From: an uncultured Rhizobiaceae group bacterium
GTDB lineage: Bacteria; Pseudomonadota; Alphaproteobacteria; Rhizobiales; Rhizobiaceae
Reading direction: 5' to 3'
Assembly (NCBI GenBank): GCA_938010435.1
Contig: CALLUS010000009.1
Span: 62,001 to 126,000, forward strand
Length of the DNA: 64,000 bases
The position numbers and the translations under genes are program-made. Below are positions 59,735 to 64,000 of the stretch, in pieces; position 1 is the first letter of the stretch, and every line of letters starts with the position of its first letter. Under the pieces are notes generated by a model, which worked only from the letters and a program-made list of their open reading frames with translations, had not been told where the DNA came from and did no database searches.

Positions 59735-59896
59735 AAACCGGCTCAATGTAAGGCTGGGGATAGACTGTGTGGTGTTTCGTCCAACGGGCTTCACAAATAC
59801 GTCTTAGTAAACCTACACTGTTGCTTCGATTGTTGAGGCTATGATTCCCGATCGTTCAACTTGGCACCTTTTGCGGTCCGGGACGGGAGAAAATTA

Positions 59897-60454
59897 GTGA
59901 CGATTGCCGTAAATCCGGAGTTGCACCCAACACTTGTGCTGAATGCGGACTACCGTCCGTTGTCTTATTATCCGCTGTCGCTTTGGTCATGGCAGGATGC
60001 GATTAAAGCCGTGTTCTTGGGCCGTGTGAATATTGTGTCAGAATATGATGCAGCAGTGTCATCACCGTCGTTCCAGATGAAGCTGCCAAGTGTGGTTTCT
60101 TTGAAACAATATATTCAACCCCAACGAAACCCTGCTTTTACGCGCTTCAATGTGTTTTTAAGAGACCGTTTTGAGTGTCAATATTGCGGCAGTCCAGATG
60201 ACCTGACTTTTGACCATTTAATTCCAAGATCACGGGGTGGCCAAACAACATGGGAAAATATTGTAACAGCCTGTTCGCCTTGTAACCTGCAAAAGGGTGG
60301 AAAAATGCCAAAGGACGCAGGCATGACGCCCAATCGGTTGCCTTGGGTTCCCAATGTTCACGATTTGCACAATGCTGGTCGTCGTTTTCCGCCTAACTTT
60401 CTGCACGAAAGTTGGATGGATTATTTGTATTGGGATGCTCCGCTTGAACCATAG
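59897..60454 (+). CDS. HNH endonuclease
   Basis: 185 residues. The His-Asn-His fold: zinc-binding CQYCGS and CSPCNLQK around FDHLIPRSRGG and NIVTACSPCN. Such stand-alone HNH proteins with LVLNADYRPL at the start are widespread in alphaproteobacteria; they may act in DNA repair or damage, but the role is unproven. Start is GTG 59897, with GGGAGA six bases upstream; the longer TTG frame at 59861 is less likely. Confidence 0.88.
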   Translation: MTIAVNPELHPTLVLNADYRPLSYYPLSLWSWQDAIKAVFLGRVNIVSEYDAAVSSPSFQMKLPSVVSLKQYIQPQRNPAFTRFNVFLRDRFECQYCGSPDDLTFDHLIPRSRGGQTTWENIVTACSPCNLQKGGKMPKDAGMTPNRLPWVPNVHDLHNAGRRFPPNFLHESWMDYLYWDAPLEP

Positions 60455-60463
60455 GGTTTTGGT

Positions 60464-61000
60464 TCAGCGGTGAGTAGAGCCAAAGGCTCCGCGAAATGCG
60501 ATCACAGCAAGTACCAATGCGGCCAGAACGTTCCAACCTGCAAAGCTAATTCCTAAAAAACGACCTGCCGCATCAGCACAGCTTGGTGGTTTTGAGTTGG
60601 AGAGGCTTTCAAGCAAGCTTCCGGCATCGCTTGATGTTGCTGACAATCCAGCTACGCATGATTCTGGGCCAAGCCAAAAACCCCACTCCACACCGGCGTG
60701 ATAGCCACCCAATAATGCAGTCGCGATCAAACAGAGGAATACAATTGCGAGTGCGCCCCGTGTTATACATGCAGGCCAATTTGTGAAGGCCGAGATTGCG
60801 CCAATTGCAATAAATGGAATGCCCCAATAGTAAGGATTGCGCTGCTCCAAGCACAAAGCACAAGGCGCATAACCACCGATGTGTTCAAAACTAAGCGCAC
60901 TTCCGACGACAACCACCATTCCAATTAAAACCATCAGAGTTGTTGTCTGTTGAACAGGACCAGATGTATTCCAAAAATCTTCCGACACTTGCACAGCCAT
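60464..61000 (-). CDS. dsbB: Disulfide bond formation protein B
   Basis: 178 residues with four membrane helices. First redox pair CALC at Cys47-Cys50; second pair Cys115 and Cys141 in the periplasmic loop. Passes electrons from DsbA to quinone. Follows the YqaA-like gene by 13 bases and probably shares its transcript. Confidence 0.92.
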   Translation of the reverse strand: MAVQVSEDFWNTSGPVQQTTTLMVLIGMVVVVGSALSFEHIGGYAPCALCLEQRNPYYWGIPFIAIGAISAFTNWPACITRGALAIVFLCLIATALLGGYHAGVEWGFWLGPESCVAGLSATSSDAGSLLESLSNSKPPSCADAAGRFLGISFAGWNVLAALVLAVIAFRGAFGSTHR

Positions 61001-61013
61001 TGTTTTGGCCTTT

Positions 61014-61613
61014 CTACAAAAAGAATTTTATCAGCACAAAGCCGCCAATCAGAAGAACCAGACCAAGCACAAATAAAAGGCCGAGCCATTTTTCGATAAA
61101 AGTTTGAATGGCCTCGCCGAACTTGAACAATAAAAATGCGACAACAAAGAAGCGCAGACCGCGCCCTAGAATTGAGATAGCAATAAACATTGCAAAATTA
61201 AGCCCGGTCATGCCGGAGAAGATTGTGAACAATTTGTAGGGCAGGAAGGTAACAGCGCCAGCGAAAACACTGAACAAGCCCCATTCACTGTTGTAGGTTT
61301 CAGAAAGTTTTTCGAAGGCGTCTTTCTTACCATAAAATTCAAGAATGGGCTGGCCGAGCCAATCATAGGCCAATGCGCCTATGGCGTATCCTAAAATGGC
61401 ACCAAGAACAGATGCGATCGTACAAATGAGCGCGAGCCTCCACCACCTGGCACGATCTGCAAGCACCATGGGGATTAACATCACATCTGGCGGAATAGGA
61501 AAAAAGGAGCTTTCAACAAAGGATATGAAAGCCAATGCTTTGTCGGCATGCTTGCTTCCGGCAAGTTTGAACATCCAATCATACAGTGCTCGAATCAATG
61601 TGTGGCCTCGCAT
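61014..61613 (-). CDS. YqaA / DedA-like (VTT domain) membrane protein
   Basis: 199 residues with about five membrane segments; FVESSFFPIPPDVMLIPMVL and the GRGLRFF segment are marks of the YqaA branch of the VTT family. Members affect membrane lipid balance; transport of lipids is suspected, not shown here. Upstream of dsbB. Confidence 0.9.
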   Translation of the reverse strand: MRGHTLIRALYDWMFKLAGSKHADKALAFISFVESSFFPIPPDVMLIPMVLADRARWWRLALICTIASVLGAILGYAIGALAYDWLGQPILEFYGKKDAFEKLSETYNSEWGLFSVFAGAVTFLPYKLFTIFSGMTGLNFAMFIAISILGRGLRFFVVAFLLFKFGEAIQTFIEKWLGLLFVLGLVLLIGGFVLIKFFL

Positions 61614-61758
61614 TCAATTCAATATCGCAGGGTGTTTACCCCAACAGGAAGCAAAGCCCAATGGCGTTAGAAAAAATGATATCAATGAATTGTTCAATAA
61701 CCGTTGCAAAGCCGTGCTTCTTGCTTTAATTCGCTGCAAGTTGAAGCACAACACCGCT

Positions 61759-61843
61759 GCCCCTCTGGCGGAATTGGTAGACGCGCGGGATTCAAAATCC
61801 CGTTCCTCACGGAGTGCCGGTTCGATTCCGGCGGGGGGCACCA
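61759..61843 (+). tRNA. tRNA-Leu (anticodon CAA)
   Basis: 85 bases. Acceptor stem GCCCCTC/GGGGGGC with encoded CCA; D arm with GGTAGAC; anticodon loop TTCAAAA giving CAA at 61793-61795; long class II variable arm; T arm GGTTCGATTCC. It reads UUG. 46 bases before cysD. Confidence 0.97.
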
Positions 61844-61889
61844 CACGCCTATATTGTTTTACGACTCACGCACTGCGGAAGAGTGAAAT

Positions 61890-62783
61890 TTGAAACACCT
61901 TGATAAATTAGAATCTGAGAGCATCCACATTATTCGCGAAGTGGCTGCGGAATTTGCCAATCCGGTTATGTTGTATTCTATCGGCAAAGATTCCGCCGTA
62001 ATGTTGCACTTGGCTATGAAAGCATTTGCACCCGGCAAACCACCCTTTCCTTTGATGCATGTGGACACCACATGGAAATTCAAAGAGATGATCGCGTTCA
62101 GAACCGAGATCGTAAAGCGATATGGTCTCGACTTGATTGTTCATATCAATCAAGAGGGCGTTGAAAAAGGTATTGGGCCCATTACACACGGGTCGAAGCT
62201 TCATACTGATGTTATGAAAACAGAAGGTTTGAAACAGGCTTTAACGAAGCACGGGTTTGATGCTGCATTTGGTGGTGCGCGGCGCGATGAAGAAAAATCT
62301 CGTGCCAAAGAACGTGTTTTCTCATTTCGTTCGAAAAACCACCGCTGGGACCCAAAGGCGCAACGCCCTGAATTGTGGAAACTCTACAATACGAAAATTG
62401 CAGATGGTGAAAGCGTACGGGTGTTCCCCTTGTCGAATTGGACGGAATTGGACATTTGGCAGTATATCAAGCGAGAGAATATCCCAATCGTTCCATTGTA
62501 TTTCGCAGCCAAACGCCCAATCATTGAGCGTGATGGCCAACTGATTATGGTCGATGATGAGCGTCTTGATGTTCAAGAGCATGAGACGGTTCAAGATCGT
62601 CTGGTGCGTTTTAGAACCCTTGGTTGCTACCCATTGACCGGTGCTTCTGATTCCGAGGCGGACGATTTGGATAGTATTATCTCCGAACTTCTTCAGAGCC
62701 GTTCTTCAGAGCGGGAAGGGCGTTTGATTGACCAAGATCAGATTGGTTCCATGGAGAAGAAAAAGCAGGAGGGCTATTTTTAA
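61890..62783 (+). CDS. cysD: Sulfate adenylyltransferase small subunit
   Basis: 297 residues. Forms adenylyl sulfate from sulfate and ATP with CysN. PP-loop [18 protein letters not shown] at about 30-47, then [24 protein letters not shown] and [12 protein letters not shown]. Start is a TTG at 61890 ([10 protein letters not shown] follows), with GGAAGAG upstream. Its stop shares a base with the cysN start (TAATG). Confidence 0.95.
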   Translation: MKHLDKLESESIHIIREVAAEFANPVMLYSIGKDSAVMLHLAMKAFAPGKPPFPLMHVDTTWKFKEMIAFRTEIVKRYGLDLIVHINQEGVEKGIGPITHGSKLHTDVMKTEGLKQALTKHGFDAAFGGARRDEEKSRAKERVFSFRSKNHRWDPKAQRPELWKLYNTKIADGESVRVFPLSNWTELDIWQYIKRENIPIVPLYFAAKRPIIERDGQLIMVDDERLDVQEHETVQDRLVRFRTLGCYPLTGASDSEADDLDSIISELLQSRSSEREGRLIDQDQIGSMEKKKQEGYF

Positions 62784-64000
62784 TGTCTTCTGATAAATCT
62801 GCTGCCGAGAATATTTCGCAATTTTTGCGTGATCAAGAAAACAAAGATCAACTGCGTTTCATCACATGTGGTTCCGTGGATGATGGAAAATCAACGCTCA
62901 TTGGCCGGTTGCTTTACGACTCAAAAACTGTGTTTGAAGATCAACTTTCTGCAGCTTCTGTTGAAAGCCAAAAATACGGTACGCAAGGCGAGAATGTTGA
63001 TCTTGCGTTGTTGGTGGATGGGCTTCAGGCCGAACGCGAACAAGGTATCACAATTGATGTTGCCTATCGTTACTTTGAAACTGACAAACGAAAGTTCATT
63101 GCTGCTGACACGCCCGGTCATGAACAATACACGCGCAATATGGCCACTGGTGCTTCCACCACGGACCTTGCCATTATTTTGATTGATGCACGCAAAGGTA
63201 TTCTTGAACAAACGCGCCGTCATTCATTTATTTGTTCGTTGTTGGGTATCAAGCACGTCACGCTTGCTGTGAACAAAATGGACCTGATGAATTTTGAACA
63301 AAAAGTGTTCGACGACATCGTGGCTGATTATCATGAGTTTGCTAAAGGCTTATCTCTTGGTGACATCACAGCTATTCCGATTTCTGCGCTGACTGGCAGC
63401 AATGTGATCGTTAAGAGTGATGATATGCCTTGGTATGAGGGTACAGCACTGCTTGCTCACTTGGAAACTGTTGACTTGAGTACCCTTGCGGATCGGACCA
63501 AAGGTCCGTTCAGAATGCCTGTGCAATGGGTAAATCGATCAAGCCATGATTTCCGCGGCTTCAGCGGTACTATTGAATCGGGCACGATTTCTGTGGGTGA
63601 TGATATTGCCAACAGTGTGTCAGGCAAATCTTCAAAAGTTGCAGGAATTATTGGCCCATCCGGTGATCTTGATAGTGCTTACAGTTCATTGGCGGTCACG
63701 ATTTCATTACAGGATGAAATTGATGTGAGCCGTGGTGATGTTTTGGCTCAGCCAGATAAATTGCCGGAAGTTGCAGACCAGTTTGCAGCGCATATTGTGT
63801 GGATGGATGAAGCTGAAATGTTGCCGGAACGCACTTATGTAGCGCGTTTTGCAACGGCAACGGCGACCGCGCAGATTACAGATCTGGTGCATCGCATTGA
63901 CGTGAATTCGCTTGAACAGGTTGCAGCCAAGACACTTGGATTGAATGAAGTGGGTTACTGTAAAATTGCGCTAGACCGAGCGCTGGCATTTGACAGTTTT
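62783..64000 (+). CDS. cysN: Sulfate adenylyltransferase large subunit (or CysNC), partial
   Basis: The ATG at 62783 overlaps the cysD stop; 406 codons remain open to the window end. The GTPase motifs are GSVDDGKSTLIGRLL, DTPGHEQYTRNM and NKMD. GTP hydrolysis drives adenylyl-sulfate formation. GGAGGG lies about nine bases before the ATG. Whether an APS kinase domain follows (CysNC fusion) cannot be seen. Confidence 0.94.
   Translation, partial: MSSDKSAAENISQFLRDQENKDQLRFITCGSVDDGKSTLIGRLLYDSKTVFEDQLSAASVESQKYGTQGENVDLALLVDGLQAEREQGITIDVAYRYFETDKRKFIAADTPGHEQYTRNMATGASTTDLAIILIDARKGILEQTRRHSFICSLLGIKHVTLAVNKMDLMNFEQKVFDDIVADYHEFAKGLSLGDITAIPISALTGSNVIVKSDDMPWYEGTALLAHLETVDLSTLADRTKGPFRMPVQWVNRSSHDFRGFSGTIESGTISVGDDIANSVSGKSSKVAGIIGPSGDLDSAYSSLAVTISLQDEIDVSRGDVLAQPDKLPEVADQFAAHIVWMDEAEMLPERTYVARFATATATAQITDLVHRIDVNSLEQVAAKTLGLNEVGYCKIALDRALAFDSF

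Noticed and set aside
61759-61843. tRNA-Leu as an integration site
   Set aside because: No integrase gene, direct repeat or composition change is seen beside it.
61381-61893. Plus-strand frame running through the tRNA-Leu gene
   Set aside because: It is antisense to the YqaA-like gene and reads through a tRNA, so it is not a gene.

Overview
The window is chromosomal DNA of an alphaproteobacterium, most likely a marine or host-associated member of the Hyphomicrobiales (Rhizobiales) with moderate G+C (hand-counted 60-base lines of housekeeping genes give about 50-55%). The support is the gene content and order: atpGDC with an Ala/Lys-rich N-terminal extension on AtpD, the run rplU-rpmA-GNAT-obg-proB-proA-...-nadD-rsfS-rlmH-envC-ctpA-deacetylase-rppH, the block tlpA/argH-lptM-lysA-TIGR02302, a HIG1-type small protein next to cobO, and a 2Fe-2S/molybdopterin oxidoreductase pair of the isoquinoline-oxidoreductase type. 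No rRNA, CRISPR array or insertion sequence was seen; there is one tRNA (Leu, CAA).

Layout. 1-2652: end of the ATP synthase operon with a clear terminator. 2773-4389: a secreted EF-hand protein of unknown role. 4379-10595: minus-strand cell-envelope and RNA genes (nadD, rsfS, rlmH, envC, ctpA, YibQ-like deacetylase, rppH). 10692-13591: otnK-otnC (tetronate catabolism) and a sterol-desaturase-family membrane enzyme, wedged between proA and nadD. 13595-19952: proA, proB, obg, three small accessory genes, rpmA and rplU. 20218-24993: a mosaic block with a G+C-rich mevalonate-catabolism pair (mvaA-mvaB), an A+T-rich reverse transcriptase of the Abi/UG (defence-associated) kind whose 3' end overlaps mvaB, a truncated chloramphenicol-phosphotransferase-like gene, palindromic intergenic repeats and a DUF1203 gene. 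25056-36472: accessory metabolism and signalling (Arg-rich secreted protein, M20 amidohydrolase, peptidoglycan-binding protein, FAD monooxygenase, two c-type cytochromes, a GGDEF-EAL protein, a molybdenum oxidoreductase with a divergent TetR regulator). 36556-40919: ispG, a lytic transglycosylase with SPOR domain, ispA, mtgA, rpmF. 41064-49757: two unknown small proteins, an acyl-CoA synthetase, 3-hydroxyacyl-CoA dehydrogenase, TlpA, argH, lptM, lysA, MscS. 49915-56109: TIGR02302 protein, etfBA, rhomboid protease, cobO, HIG1 protein. 56139-61613: transporters, GluQ-RS, AlkA-like glycosylase, HNH endonuclease, DsbB, YqaA-like protein. 61759-64000: tRNA-Leu, cysD and the start of cysN.

Functional links. 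The cell makes isoprenoids by the MEP route (ispG, ispA) and also carries degradative HMG-CoA reductase and HMG-CoA lyase, so exogenous mevalonate would be burned to acetyl-CoA and acetoacetate. ETF, 3-hydroxyacyl-CoA dehydrogenase and the acyl-CoA synthetase belong to fatty-acid or branched-chain acyl-CoA oxidation; a palindrome before etfB resembles a regulator site for that pathway. Envelope maintenance is well represented (EnvC, CtpA, MtgA, lytic transglycosylase, peptidoglycan-binding protein, DsbB, TlpA).

The strongest candidate for something undescribed is the reverse-transcriptase locus at 22405-24500; next are the EF-hand protein and the L21-HhH fusion. All homology calls come from reading the protein sequences, not from a search.
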